A stretch of DNA of 50,489 bases, from assembly GCA_903906315.1 (NCBI GenBank), contig CAIVJW010000373.1:1-50489 (forward strand), written 5' to 3'. Shown here piece by piece: positions 34,401 through 42,700 of this stretch (the first letter of the stretch is position 1; every line of letters begins with the position of its first letter). This DNA comes from an uncultured delta proteobacterium. Its GTDB lineage: Bacteria; Myxococcota_A; Polyangia; Polyangiales; Polyangiaceae. The notes beneath the pieces were generated by a model. It was given only the letters and a program-made list of their open reading frames with translations, was not told the origin of the DNA and did no database searches. A program made the position numbers and the translations under genes.

Positions 34401-36273
34401 CAGCCGCCCCGGCGAGCGCGGTCGCGGCGGCGACGGGTTGCCCCGCGCGCCGCTCGAGCTCGGCCAGGAACGTGGCGGCGACCTCGTCGCCAGGCGTGGC
34501 GGCGCAGAGCTCGACGAGCACCTCGCGAGCGCGGTCGAGGTCGCCGAGGCGAGCGGCGCGGAGCGCGGCCACGATCGACAGCCCGCGCGCCACCGCGGCG
34601 TCGGCCTCGACGCGCGACAGCTCGAGGACGGGGCCGGGCGGCAGCAACCGGGGCACGCCCTCGGCGTCTCCCTCGCGGCGCGCCAGCCCGATCGCGTACG
34701 CGCCGAGCACGCGCCCGAGCCAGGCCGTGGCGCTGGGCTCGCCATCGCGGCCGCCCGAGGTGGCGACCTTCTCGAACGCCTCGGCCGCGCTCGCCTCGTC
34801 CCCACGCAGCAGGCGCGCGCGCGCGAGCTCGAACCAGAGGCTCGCCTGCTCCGCCGGGTCGGCACCGAGCTCGACGAGCCGCTTCGTAGCGTCCTCGAAG
34901 AAGGCGGGGTCGGCCGCGAGCGCGCCGCCTGCGACGCTGGGCTGACCGATCGCGGCCAGCATGCGCGACACGCGCGCGGCGAGCTCTGGCGCGACGTCCG
35001 AGAGGGACAGCGCAGCGCGAGCCCGGCCGAGATCGCCGGCCTTGCAGGCCCAGACGTACGCGGCCAGGAGGTAGGCGCGCCCCTTCGCGTCGGGCGACGC
35101 GCAAGCCTCGGCCGAAGCCTCGAGCGAGGCGGCGAGGGCGACGGGCTCCTGACCGTCGGCGAGCAGGTCGAGCTGCAGGGCCCTCGCGGGGATGCACCCG
35201 GGATCAGCGGCGAGCGCCGACGCGAGCGCGTCGAGGGCGCCGGTGCGATCCGCGCGGATCGCGGCGGCCTCCGCGACCCGAAGCCACAACGCCGCGGCGC
35301 CGGGCCCCTGGGCGCCGCGCTCGAGCTCGGCGCGAGCAACGGCCGCAGCGCCCTCGCCGTCGCCTGCGGTCTCGAGCGCCACGAGGCGCGCGCGCGCGAT
35401 GACGCTCGACCCGGGCAGACGCTCGGCCGCCCGCGCGAGCAGCGCGCTCCACCCGGCCGCGTCTCCGAGGCGCCGCTTGAGCTCCGCGGCGCGGAACCAG
35501 GCCTCCGCGGCGTGCTCCGGCGTGCGCATCGAGCGCGGCACGCCGGTCCCGTCCCCCGCGTCCGCGTCCTCGATCGCCTCGGCGATCATGTCCGCTTGGC
35601 CCTCGAGCGCGTGCGCGAGCACGGCCACGTCGCGCTCGCCCGTCGCGATCTCCTCGAGCGCCTGGCGCGTCCGGAAGCTCGCCCGGCCGCCGAGCGCGGC
35701 CGCCGCATCGAGCACCTCGTAGCCACGCGAGGGATCGCCGCTCTTCCACGCGAGCAGCGCGAGGTCGACGAGCAGCAGGGCCTTCCACGTGGGATCGGTC
35801 GCGAGCTCGGCGCGCGCCTCGATCGCGCGCATGCGCCCCTCGACGTCGCGATCCCGCGCGGCGGCGAGCTCGAGCTCGAGCCAAGCGGTCGGGTCTTCCG
35901 GGTTGGCGCCGATCGCGGCCTCGAGGGCTTCCTTCGCGCCGACGAGGTCGTGCTCGTAGTCGGCGAGGTAGGTCGCGCGCTCCCAGTGGGCGCGTGCGCG
36001 CTCCTCCGGGGTGAGGGCCGCGCGCGACAGCGCCTCCAGCAGCTTCCCGAGGTTCTTGACGGACTTGCGTCGGGTCAGGATGCGAACGAGAGCCTCGAGC
36101 GGCTCGCGGAACGTGGGCTCGGCGTTGAACGCCGCGAGGTAGTCGCGAGCCGCGATCGGCTCTTCCCCGGCCGCCTCCTCGATGACGGCGCGCTCGTGGA
36201 GCAGCGCGGCCTGAAGCGTGCGACTGTCGGTCGCTGCCTGCTCGGCGTTGATTCGTGCGACGAGCTCGCTCAT
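31480..36273 (-). CDS. giant TPR protein, 1,597 aa, coupled to the 2,005-aa protein
   Basis: The ATG at 36273 begins MSELVARINAEQAATDSRTL, directly followed by helical repeats (AARDYLAAFNAEPTFREPLE, AHWERATYLADYEHDLVGAK), so there is no disordered N-terminus as in its neighbour. TPR helices fill about 1,300 residues (DDAEIAFDRAFRRDPSRAIA, GDRDGALEALENVTLLEPDH). The C-terminal ~260 residues contain PAIVLGAAITAPFDAAARSA and LDRMAVIAAGDVSVVLSDVL, parallel to the end of the 2,005-aa protein, so the pair are probably ancient paralogues. Its stop overlaps the next start (GTGA), implying equal production and a complex. Cytosolic scaffold. Biochemical role not known. Confidence 0.82.
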   Translation of the reverse strand: MSELVARINAEQAATDSRTLQAALLHERAVIEEAAGEEPIAARDYLAAFNAEPTFREPLEALVRILTRRKSVKNLGKLLEALSRAALTPEERARAHWERATYLADYEHDLVGAKEALEAAIGANPEDPTAWLELELAAARDRDVEGRMRAIEARAELATDPTWKALLLVDLALLAWKSGDPSRGYEVLDAAAALGGRASFRTRQALEEIATGERDVAVLAHALEGQADMIAEAIEDADAGDGTGVPRSMRTPEHAAEAWFRAAELKRRLGDAAGWSALLARAAERLPGSSVIARARLVALETAGDGEGAAAVARAELERGAQGPGAAALWLRVAEAAAIRADRTGALDALASALAADPGCIPARALQLDLLADGQEPVALAASLEASAEACASPDAKGRAYLLAAYVWACKAGDLGRARAALSLSDVAPELAARVSRMLAAIGQPSVAGGALAADPAFFEDATKRLVELGADPAEQASLWFELARARLLRGDEASAAEAFEKVATSGGRDGEPSATAWLGRVLGAYAIGLARREGDAEGVPRLLPPGPVLELSRVEADAAVARGLSIVAALRAARLGDLDRAREVLVELCAATPGDEVAATFLAELERRAGQPVAAATALAGAAAAVDEDDVAAALHLEAALLLWRAGEKARALDELDAARAGAARAAATVLAWALRGADADGADARRRALDVAAEAGADPASIALERLGVEVAHAVSADSPDALLDALATAEREGADDLAVAAALGRLVIPAALDDRDALERALQELSDAGGEGQTLAEAERFRLARAVDRDALATLERATAWAGREPALAAAVEWLAAAFGVGDRVAEASARRAVADRLGAAASGADAAAIRSAQASLEASSALVLALHDPVGGEELFSGDAASIRLANLELTPPGSDPARRAAALQGLGDALGADAAVDALSLAGWAHLAAGDAAAAHKAFRAVVDKRPHDLASWEGARSAAQQLGDHVAMALAAAQLGALSVDDARGAELWEQAGITLLDKTEAHDDAEIAFDRAFRRDPSRAIAFDKLFRRLRARNEDDQLLDVIARRLDVADDEAEIGKLYWERARVLRKKGDRDGALEALENVTLLEPDHVGALALSGEIQISRGDFAHAAPTLARLSTIKEAPKQQRLISGLAAVDIYESRLGALDKALDVLLGLHRAGLSTLAVRERLARVAAKAGAWDEATAILEQLMVERETREGRVEAARLALVIWRDKAHKPLRADAATAKLLDEAPDDSEALDLVLTTGFDPAFRSRALGRGKATLLQALADKPADTARVTMLAKIAGAGQDPGLRQATLGALVGLGNVDPALSEELARIDTRVSGRPEVVLDSRALAEIADPHDGGPVALLFAALAETLGLALGPSLSSLGVGRKERIDARGGHPVRMAVAEWMGALGFEGDFDVYVGGPSAYAVHGIAGEQPAIVLGAAITAPFDAAARSALAREVFALRRGVTSVRLRDDNTVASVVIAACAEAGLPVQAPPYAVYNEVARAIRKEISRKVKKAILEPCQRFMQAGQDARVWAAAARRSLDRMAVIAAGDVSVVLSDVLGAPRNEIGALVADNERALRLLAFVLSPSYLELRRKLGMGVR

Positions 36274-36430
36274 ACCGGGGCCCCGGCTGCTCTCTCTGGC
36301 ATCATTGACCGCGCGGAGAGTAGCCAATCCGAAGGTTTGGAGTAAAGCGTGCCGGTGCGGCGCACCGGGCCTGGCGCGCGCGGAGTTTCGATCGCCCGCC
36401 ACCGCGGCTCTCCCATCTCGCGCGCTTCTC

Positions 36431-36459
36431 TTGACGACGCGCGCACGCGGGCGGACGCT
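36431..36459 (+). promoter_or_regulatory. promoter-like TTGACG, 17 bases, GACGCT
   Basis: TTGACG at 36431-36436 is the best -35 match in the area, with GACGCT at 36454-36459 as -10 (AnnnT conserved). The GTG of the FHA gene follows 13 bases later. The leftward TPR operon starts about 160 bases away in the opposite direction. Confidence 0.4.
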
Positions 36460-36472
36460 GCCTCGAAGCCTC

Positions 36473-38056
36473 GTGGCCCGCTTGATCGTCCAAACAGAAG
36501 AAGGGCCGGAGACCTTCGACCTCGCAGAAATGGCGACGCTCGGTCGCCACCCGGAGAGCGACGTCCCGGTCATCGACGCGCGCGCTTCGAAGAGCCACTG
36601 CGTGGTCGAGCACCACGGCGACACCTACGTGCTGCGCGATCTCGGCAGCATGAACGGCACGTTCCTCAACGGGGCGCGCATCGACGGCGAGACGCAGCTC
36701 GATCACGGCGACGAGATCACGATCGGCTCGATTTGCGTGAAGTTCGAGGATCCGGATCGCGAGGCCGAGGGCGTGACGGCGTCCGACCTTGCGTTCCGCG
36801 AGCTCGCCGCGCTGGCAGCCGGACGCGGGGCTGAGCGCGCTCCCATCCCGGGGGTCCCGACCGCGCGGCTGCGATCGCGGAACGATACGCCTGCCCGCGC
36901 GCCCGTCAGCCGCGACGAGACCGCCCCGACGCCGCCGCCGATGCGACCCATGGGGCGACGTGCGCCCGTCCTCGCCCCCGCACCGGCATCCGGGGAAGCG
37001 GAGAACCTCTTCGACGACTTGTTCGGGGACCTCGACACGCCGGCGCCCGCTCGGCCACCGGCACCCCCTGCCGACGTCCCGGCCGCCCCCGTCGCGCCGG
37101 CGCCGCTCGGTGGCCTCGTCGGCGTGCCCGCCCCGCCCCGCCCCGCGCGCGGCGCGCCGTCGCTCGACGCCAGGGAGCCGCCGCCGGTCGCGCCCGTCGA
37201 CCTTCCACCCGGTTCGCCACCCCAAGCGCCATTCGACGGCTCGCTCGACGGGACCGGCGCCGGGCCCGCGTCCACACGGCGCACCTCGACGCGCCCCTAC
37301 GCCGGTGAGCTCCTCGCCGACGGGGTCGCTCCGCGCGCGCTCGCCGCGGTCGGAGCGCCGAACGACAGCGAGAACCCGCCCTCGCTCGAGCACGCGGTGG
37401 TGCACCCGCAGCGCAAGCCGCGCGCGACGCCGCTGGCCAAGGCGCCCCTGGCCGCCGCGGCGCCCCCGCCGCGCGCCACGCAGGGGATGCCGACCGGCCA
37501 GGGCGTCGGACCGCTCGCGGCGGCGGAGGGTGGCCCCGAGGTCCTGGCCGAGGCCCCGGACGCGCGCGCGGCGGCGGAGCACGAGGCGCCGCGGCCGGGA
37601 GGCGCCAGCCGCGGGAGCGTCTATCGGGCGTTCTACGAGATGACCGCTGCGGTCGTGCGCGCGAGCGACCGGCATGAGCGGCTGGAGCGCCTGCTCGACG
37701 GCGTGCTCGAGCTCGCGAACGCCGATCGCGCGGTCGCGTTCGTGGCCGACGCGGAGGGCCAGCTCGCCGCCGAGGTCGTCCGCGCACGGCGCGGCGCGAG
37801 CCTCGGCGTGGCGGTGTCGGCGACGCTGCTGCAAGGCGCGCTGCGCAGCCCCGCGGCGGCGATAGCGGGCTCCGCGCCGGGGCGAGCCGCGGGTCCGGAC
37901 GGCCGGAGCGTGACGGCCCCGATGGTCCACGACGGTCGAGCGGTCGGTGTCCTGTGGGTCGAGGGCGTCGGTCCCCTGGCGACAGGCCCCGAGGCGCTCG
38001 CCCGCCTCGACGCCGCAGCAGGCCTGGCGGCGCTCGTGCTCGCCACCGCGAAGTAA
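36473..38056 (+). CDS. FHA-GAF signalling protein, 527 aa
   Basis: The GTG at 36473 starts MARLIVQTEEGPETFDLAEM, the first strand of an FHA domain. FHA domains bind phosphothreonine. Here LGRHPESDVPVIDARASKSH has the conserved Gly-Arg and Ser-x-x-His and DLGSMNGTFLNGARI the Asn-Gly. A disordered Pro/Ala-rich region of ~260 residues follows, with ENLFDDLFGDLDTP inside. The end (about 385-527) looks like a GAF sensor domain (RLLDGVLELANADRAVAFVA, VTAPMVHDGRAVGVLWVEGV). It could read a kinase signal and bring in partners. It diverges from the giant TPR pair, and the Ser/Thr kinase at 44,226 is a possible source of the phosphothreonine, though nothing shows this directly. Confidence 0.88.
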   Translation: MARLIVQTEEGPETFDLAEMATLGRHPESDVPVIDARASKSHCVVEHHGDTYVLRDLGSMNGTFLNGARIDGETQLDHGDEITIGSICVKFEDPDREAEGVTASDLAFRELAALAAGRGAERAPIPGVPTARLRSRNDTPARAPVSRDETAPTPPPMRPMGRRAPVLAPAPASGEAENLFDDLFGDLDTPAPARPPAPPADVPAAPVAPAPLGGLVGVPAPPRPARGAPSLDAREPPPVAPVDLPPGSPPQAPFDGSLDGTGAGPASTRRTSTRPYAGELLADGVAPRALAAVGAPNDSENPPSLEHAVVHPQRKPRATPLAKAPLAAAAPPPRATQGMPTGQGVGPLAAAEGGPEVLAEAPDARAAAEHEAPRPGGASRGSVYRAFYEMTAAVVRASDRHERLERLLDGVLELANADRAVAFVADAEGQLAAEVVRARRGASLGVAVSATLLQGALRSPAAAIAGSAPGRAAGPDGRSVTAPMVHDGRAVGVLWVEGVGPLATGPEALARLDAAAGLAALVLATAK

Positions 38057-38115
38057 GTAGGGAATTCGCGGTCGGCGAGACGCGCACGATCCTCCGGATC
38101 GCGAGCGCCCTTGTG

Positions 38116-38121
38116 TATCAT
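38116..38121 (+). promoter_or_regulatory. -10-like TATCAT six bases before GTG
   Basis: TATCAT then CGCGCC then the GTG at 38128. Same spacing as before 518, 1621 and 4766. No clear -35. Confidence 0.4.
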
Positions 38122-38127
38122 CGCGCC

Positions 38128-38484
38128 GTGGACGGGGAGATGACGACGTCGCAGTTCAAGAACGTCCCCGTCGTGCTCGTGGTGGGTCAGACGTCCGAGT
38201 TCGTCGACCGCTGCCGCGACGTGGCTCCCGGCTTCGGCGCCGTCGTCCAGGCCTGCGACCTTTCGGCGGCCCCGACGATGTGCGCACGGCTTCGCCCCCT
38301 CGTTCTGCTGATGAGCGAGGCGCTCTACGCGTTCGATCCGCTCGAGTTCGACGCGCTCGCGCGCGACACCAGCTCGCGCCTGCTGCGCCTCGACGACGAC
38401 GAGATCCCGCTCGAGGCGCTCGAGCTGCTCATCGGCGCCGCCGTGCACGAGGCCCAGGCGCTGCGCGCGTCCACGACGCGCTGA
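38128..38484 (+). CDS. receiver-like protein lacking the phospho-acceptor Asp, 118 aa
   Basis: The GTG at 38128 is preferred because of the TATCAT element six bases upstream. The protein follows receiver-domain layout: strand VPVVLVVGQTSEFVDRCRDV, then CDLSAAPTMCARLRPLVLLM, then DTSSRLLRLDDDEIPLEALE and a last helix. The acidic pair at the end of strand 1 is replaced by VG, and where the phosphorylated Asp should stand there is LLMSEALY. It is therefore probably a non-phosphorylated pseudo-receiver that works by protein contact. It sits 71 bases after the FHA-GAF gene on the same strand. Receiver homology is inferred from pattern and needs structure-level comparison. Confidence 0.68.
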   Translation: MDGEMTTSQFKNVPVVLVVGQTSEFVDRCRDVAPGFGAVVQACDLSAAPTMCARLRPLVLLMSEALYAFDPLEFDALARDTSSRLLRLDDDEIPLEALELLIGAAVHEAQALRASTTR

Positions 38485-38506
38485 CGATCGCGCGCGGCAG
38501 GACGGA

Positions 38507-38526
38507 GCGCGCCGCCATCGGCGCGC
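38507..38526. terminator. hairpin GCGCGCC-GCCATC-GGCGCGC between convergent genes
   Basis: Perfect 7-bp stem, 6-base loop, 22 bases past one stop and 19 bases from the other. Position between convergent genes suits a two-way terminator. No T-run. Confidence 0.45.
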
Positions 38527-38545
38527 CGCGGCCCATCCGCCAACG

Positions 38546-38836
38546 CTACTTCAGGATGTTGTCGAGCTTGCTGTTGACCTTGCCCTCGACGGTGCCCTTC
38601 ATCGGCCTGAGCAGGAACGGGAGGTCGATCTCGACGCGCACGGTCGAGGCGTCGACGATCACCGCGCCCGCCGCGCCCTTCGCCATCCCGGAGGGGGCGT
38701 CGAACTTGATGCGGTCGCCCTCCCACTGCCAGCGGATGCCGAGCTTCGTCTCCATGTCCTTCGCGAGCTCTTCGGCCCGCAACCGCACGACGTCCATCGT
38801 GAGGCTGTGCGACCGGCGGATGTCGATCGTCGCCAT
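38546..38836 (-). CDS. polyhydroxyalkanoic-acid-system family protein, 96 aa
   Basis: The ATG at 38836 starts MATIDIRRSHSLTMDVVRLR, followed by AEELAKDMETKLGIRWQWEG, DRIKFDAPSGMAKGAAGAVI and VDASTVRVEIDLPFLLRPMK. The order I.....H.l....a...v..la..l...y...w.w.gd.i.f...g..G.i.v....v.v.i.Lp.ll..lk matches the small PHA_gran_rgn family found in PHA granule regions. The family is widespread in bacteria without PHA loci and no biochemical activity is established. No PHA synthase or depolymerase lies nearby. Length is normal for the family. Confidence 0.85.
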   Translation of the reverse strand: MATIDIRRSHSLTMDVVRLRAEELAKDMETKLGIRWQWEGDRIKFDAPSGMAKGAAGAVIVDASTVRVEIDLPFLLRPMKGTVEGKVNSKLDNILK

Positions 38837-38919
38837 GCCTGGGTCTCCATTCCGATGAGGGTGAGCGAGCGGGCGCCTCGCCCGCCGCATGCGCGCCCCG
38901 GCGCGCATCCGCGAGAGCA

Positions 38920-39501
38920 TTACTCGATCCGGCGAATGATCCAAAACCCCCGCGGGGTGTCCACGGGTTCGCTGACCTCACCCTTGCCGAGACTGAAGAG
39001 CACGTACTCCGGCGCGGGCTCGAGATAGCCGCGACCGATGTGGCCCATGGTGTCGGACGAGCCCTTGTCGCCCTTGGACACGGCCGCCTTGAAGTCCGCC
39101 TTGGCGTCGAGCGCGAGCTGCTTGGCGAGCTCGAGGGCCTGATCACGCGGACGGGCGGTCGGCGGCGCCCCCTGCGCCCCGCGGTAGGTGACCAGGATCA
39201 CGCCGAACGAAACCTGCTTCGGCGCGTCGACCCCGAGGGGCGGCGGCGCCTGGCCCGTGAGGAGAGCGCCCCCGGCGTCACCGGGCGCCTCTTCGGCCGC
39301 CGACTCGGGCGGGGCCTCGGCGTCGGGCGCGCCCGCGTCGGACACGGCGGCCGAGGCGGCCGTCGGAGCGGCGCCGTCCAAGCCTGCGTCACGCGCCACG
39401 GGCGGCTTGCCGCCGGTTTCGCGGCGACCTCCTCCGGCGACGACGAGCACGACGGCACCGACCAGGAAGGCGGCGAACAACGCGGCAGTCCACTTCTGCA
39501 T
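38920..39501 (-). CDS. membrane-anchored parvulin-like protein, probable inactive peptidyl-prolyl isomerase fold, 193 aa
   Basis: The ATG at 39501 gives MQKWTAALFAAFLVGAVVLV, one membrane anchor, then an Ala/Pro/Asp linker to about residue 95. The rest follows parvulin (PPIC) order: VSFGVILVTYRG for the first strand, ALELAKQLALDAKADFKAAV, GSSDTMGHIGRGYLEPAPEY, VLFSLGKGEVSEPVDTPRG and closing FWIIRRIE. Active parvulins have His in the first strand (SHIL) and in the last (GYHII). Here they read GVIL and FWII, so both His appear replaced and isomerase activity is doubtful. It could be a holdase-like chaperone in the periplasm. It is 294 bases upstream of, and divergent from, the zinc-ribbon/TPR gene. 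Confidence 0.78.
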   Translation of the reverse strand: MQKWTAALFAAFLVGAVVLVVAGGGRRETGGKPPVARDAGLDGAAPTAASAAVSDAGAPDAEAPPESAAEEAPGDAGGALLTGQAPPPLGVDAPKQVSFGVILVTYRGAQGAPPTARPRDQALELAKQLALDAKADFKAAVSKGDKGSSDTMGHIGRGYLEPAPEYVLFSLGKGEVSEPVDTPRGFWIIRRIE

Positions 39502-39795
39502 GGAAGGCGCGAGGGCTTAGCACGTCTTCGCCGCAGGTTGGCGACGGAGTGGGAACGCGCGAGCGGCGACGACGAGGGCGCCGGCCACATGCGGCGACGC
39601 TGAAAAATTGAAGTGAGACCTCGCGTCCCGGCGCCGAACCCACCGTCGCACGCCGCCGCCGAGCCGATACTTGACGCCTATTTGGGGCCGGTTCGACCGA
39701 AAAGCTCCCATCGACGCGCAGCCCTGATAAAAGAGTTGGCTGGTTTTTGGGCGCGGATTCCGCGCGTCTTCGAAGGGGATTCAGGGTCGGACAAG
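39502..39795. other. 294-base divergent promoter region, unusually AT-rich
   Basis: Blocks such as TGAAAAATTGAAGTGAG (39601-39617), TACTTGACGCCTATTTGG (39668-39685) and CCTGATAAAAGAG stand out against the GC-rich neighbours. TTGACG at 39671-39676 is a -35 candidate but I cannot place a good -10. No Shine-Dalgarno is obvious before the ATG at 39796. Confidence 0.4.
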
Positions 39796-42700
39796 ATGGT
39801 CAAAGTCGAGTGCGACGGGTGTCGATCGCCCTACCAGATCGACGAGCGGCGGATCCCCCCGACGGGGCTCAAAATGCGCTGCCCCAAGTGCGGCAAGAGC
39901 ATCCTCGTCAACAAGCCGGCCGCCGGCGGTGAAGCGGGAGCGGCCGCCCCGCCGGTGAGTGACCCGCGCATGCAACCGACGATGCCGTTCGGCTTGCCGG
40001 GCGGTGCATCGGCGGGCAAGCCCCGCGCGACCATGATGGGCCTCGCGGAGCCACCGCCGGCTCCGCACGCTCCTCCTCCTCCACCGCTCGAGCAGGGCTC
40101 TCTCGCGGACGGGATGATGGACTTGCCCGTCGCGCGCACGGCGGCCCCGTCCGGTGGGTTCGGGGGCGGCTTCGGGGAGATCAACCTGCTCGACCTGCCT
40201 GGCTCGGGAGCGCCGGCCGAGGCCCTCGGCGCCGACGACCTTCCCGTGGTCGGCGGGCGGAAGACGGCGATCCAGTTCGGCGACATCGACCTTCCAATGG
40301 CGGCCGAAGACAACCTGCCGGCGCCGGGAGGGTTCCGCGGTGGATCCGATCCGCGGGCCGGTCGCGGCCCCACGCTGCGCGGCTTTGGCGAGATCGACCT
40401 GCCGAGCGTGTCGCCGGCCGGTGCGCCGGCCCCTCACGGCCCGCACGGCGGCGGGCTCATCGATCTCCCGGTGTTCTCGAGCCAGGCCGGCCTCCCCATG
40501 GCCGCCGGCGCGGGGCTGCCAATGCCGGCCGGCCCTGGGCTGCCCGCCGCCGCCGGGCCGGGCCTCCCGTCCGTGGCAGGCCCCGGCTATCCCGCACCCG
40601 CAGGCCCCGGCTATCCCGCGCCCGCGGGCCCCGGCTATCCCGCGCCCGCAGGCCCCGGCTATCCCGCGCCCGCAGGCCCCGGCTATCCCGCTCCCGCAGG
40701 CCCCGGCTATCCCGCTCCCGCCGTGGGCCTGCCCTCCGCCCCCGGCGGCCCGATCGGCTTCGGCGGCGGCACCGGCGCCGGGCTCCCGGCGTACTCGGGC
40801 GGCGCCGGCTTCCCGAGCCCGCAACGCTCGAGCGGATTCCCGTCGCGAAACGACGCCGACGTCGGCGAGGAGCTGGCGCTCGGCGAGGCGTCCCACGCTG
40901 GCCCGATGCCGGGCGGCCCCGAGTTCCCCCTGCCGCCGGCGCTGCCGAGCGACGCCTTCGGGCCCCCCGCCGCAGGCGGCGGGTTCGGCGGCATGAACGA
41001 CGGCTTCGGCGAGGGCATCGACCTCGCGGACGCCGACGCGATGGGCTCCGGCGGGGGCCTCGCTCGCCCCGGCGGGCGCGCCACCGCCGCGATCAAGGGC
41101 CCCGGCGGTGCGCCGCTGGTCGAGATCGCCAAGAAGCCCTCCAAGGCCCCCCGCTACATCCTGCTCGGCGCGGCGGTCTTCCTCCTCGCGGGAGGGTCGC
41201 TCACGCTGTCGAAGGACATCGGCGCCTTCGGCGTCTACTTCATCAGCGACAAGGTCAACGCCGGTCGCTACGCCTCCGGGCTCGACACACTGCGCAAGAG
41301 CGCCCAAGACAGCCTCGACACGGACACGTTCCTCGCGTCGGCGCGAGCGCTGAGCGACTCGCGCGCGGCGGCCTCGGCCGCGCCGCGCCACAAGCCGACG
41401 TCCGCGTACAGCGCGTACGTGGTCTACGGGCGGAGCCTCCGCTTCGGCCGGCGCAGCGAGGACGAGGCCTACGGCAAGCAGGCGCTCCTCGACGCGCAGC
41501 AGGGCTCGCCGGAGGATCTCGTCGCGCTCGCCGCCGCCGCGCAGGACGCCGCGAGCGGGCAGCTCGCGCGGGCCCGGCAGTCGATCGGCGCGCTCGCGTC
41601 GCGCATGCCGAACGACATCGACGTCGCGGTGCTCGCGGGCGAGATCGAGCTCGCGGCCAAGGCTCCGGACAAGGCCGTCGCGGTGTGGAAGCACTCCGTC
41701 GAGCTGAAGAAGAGCGCTCGCACGCTGTTCGGCCTCGCGCGCGCGCAGTTCGCCGCGGGGGATCCCAAGAGCGCGGAGGCGACCGCGAAGGCCGCGGTCG
41801 ACGCATCACCGAAGCACGTCGGCGCGCGCACGCTGCTCGCCTCGATCTACCTGCAGAGCGCCGGCCACGAGACGGACGCGCAGGCGATGCTGGCGAAGGT
41901 GACGGAGGACAAGGACGTGCGCGGCGCCGCGAGCGACGCCGAGCTGGTCGACGCCTACACGCTGCTCGGGCGACTTCACCTCGCGAAGTCGCGCATGTCG
42001 GCCGCCGAGCAGGCCTTCGCGGCCGCGCTCAAGCTCGACCCGCAAGCGGTCAACGCGCTCGTCGGCAACGGCGAGCTGTTCTACCGCGCGGGCCGCTTCT
42101 CGGAGGCGCTCGCACGGTACGAGGCGGCCATCAAGGCGGACGCGGACAGCGTGCTCGCCAAGGTCGGCCTCGCGAAGACGATGCTCGGCCTCGAGCGCAT
42201 GAAGGAGTCGAAGGACTCGCTCAAGCGCCTGCGCGAGCAGCGCGCGACCGATCCGCTCGTCGCCTACTGGCTCGGCCGCGCCGAGGAGGCCCTCGGCAAC
42301 CGCAAGGAGGCCGAGGCCGCGTACGTCGACGCCATCAAGATCGGCAAGAGCGAGCCCGAGGTGGTCGACGCCTACGTCGCGCTGTCGCACCTGCTCGCCG
42401 GCCTCGGCCGCGCCGAGGAGGCCGGCACGCGCCTCACCGAGGCGACGGCGAAGTTCCCGGACCTGCCCGCGCTTCACCGCGCCAAGGGCGAGGTCGCGCT
42501 GGAGACGGGCCGCTACGACGACGCGCGCAAGGAGTTCGAGGCGGCCCTCGCAAAGGAAGACGACCTCGGCTCACGGTACAAGCTCGGCGTCGCGCTGCGA
42601 CGGATGCGCGGCTTCGACGAGGCCGCGGCGATCTTCGACAAGGTCGCCGCCGTCGACAAGGACTACCCGGGCCTCGCGCTCGAGCGCGGCCTGCTCTTCG

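Noticed and set aside
32011-36345. Open frame of about 1,440 codons on the + strand opposite the 1,597-aa TPR gene
   Set aside because: Reads as Arg/Glu/Gly/Leu low complexity, while the minus-strand frame has clear TPR helices and a coupled neighbour.
39736-39753. Possible sigma-54 promoter TTGGCTGGTTTTTGGGC
   Set aside because: The GG-to-GC distance is 11 bases instead of 10 and the -12 box reads TGGGC rather than TTGC.
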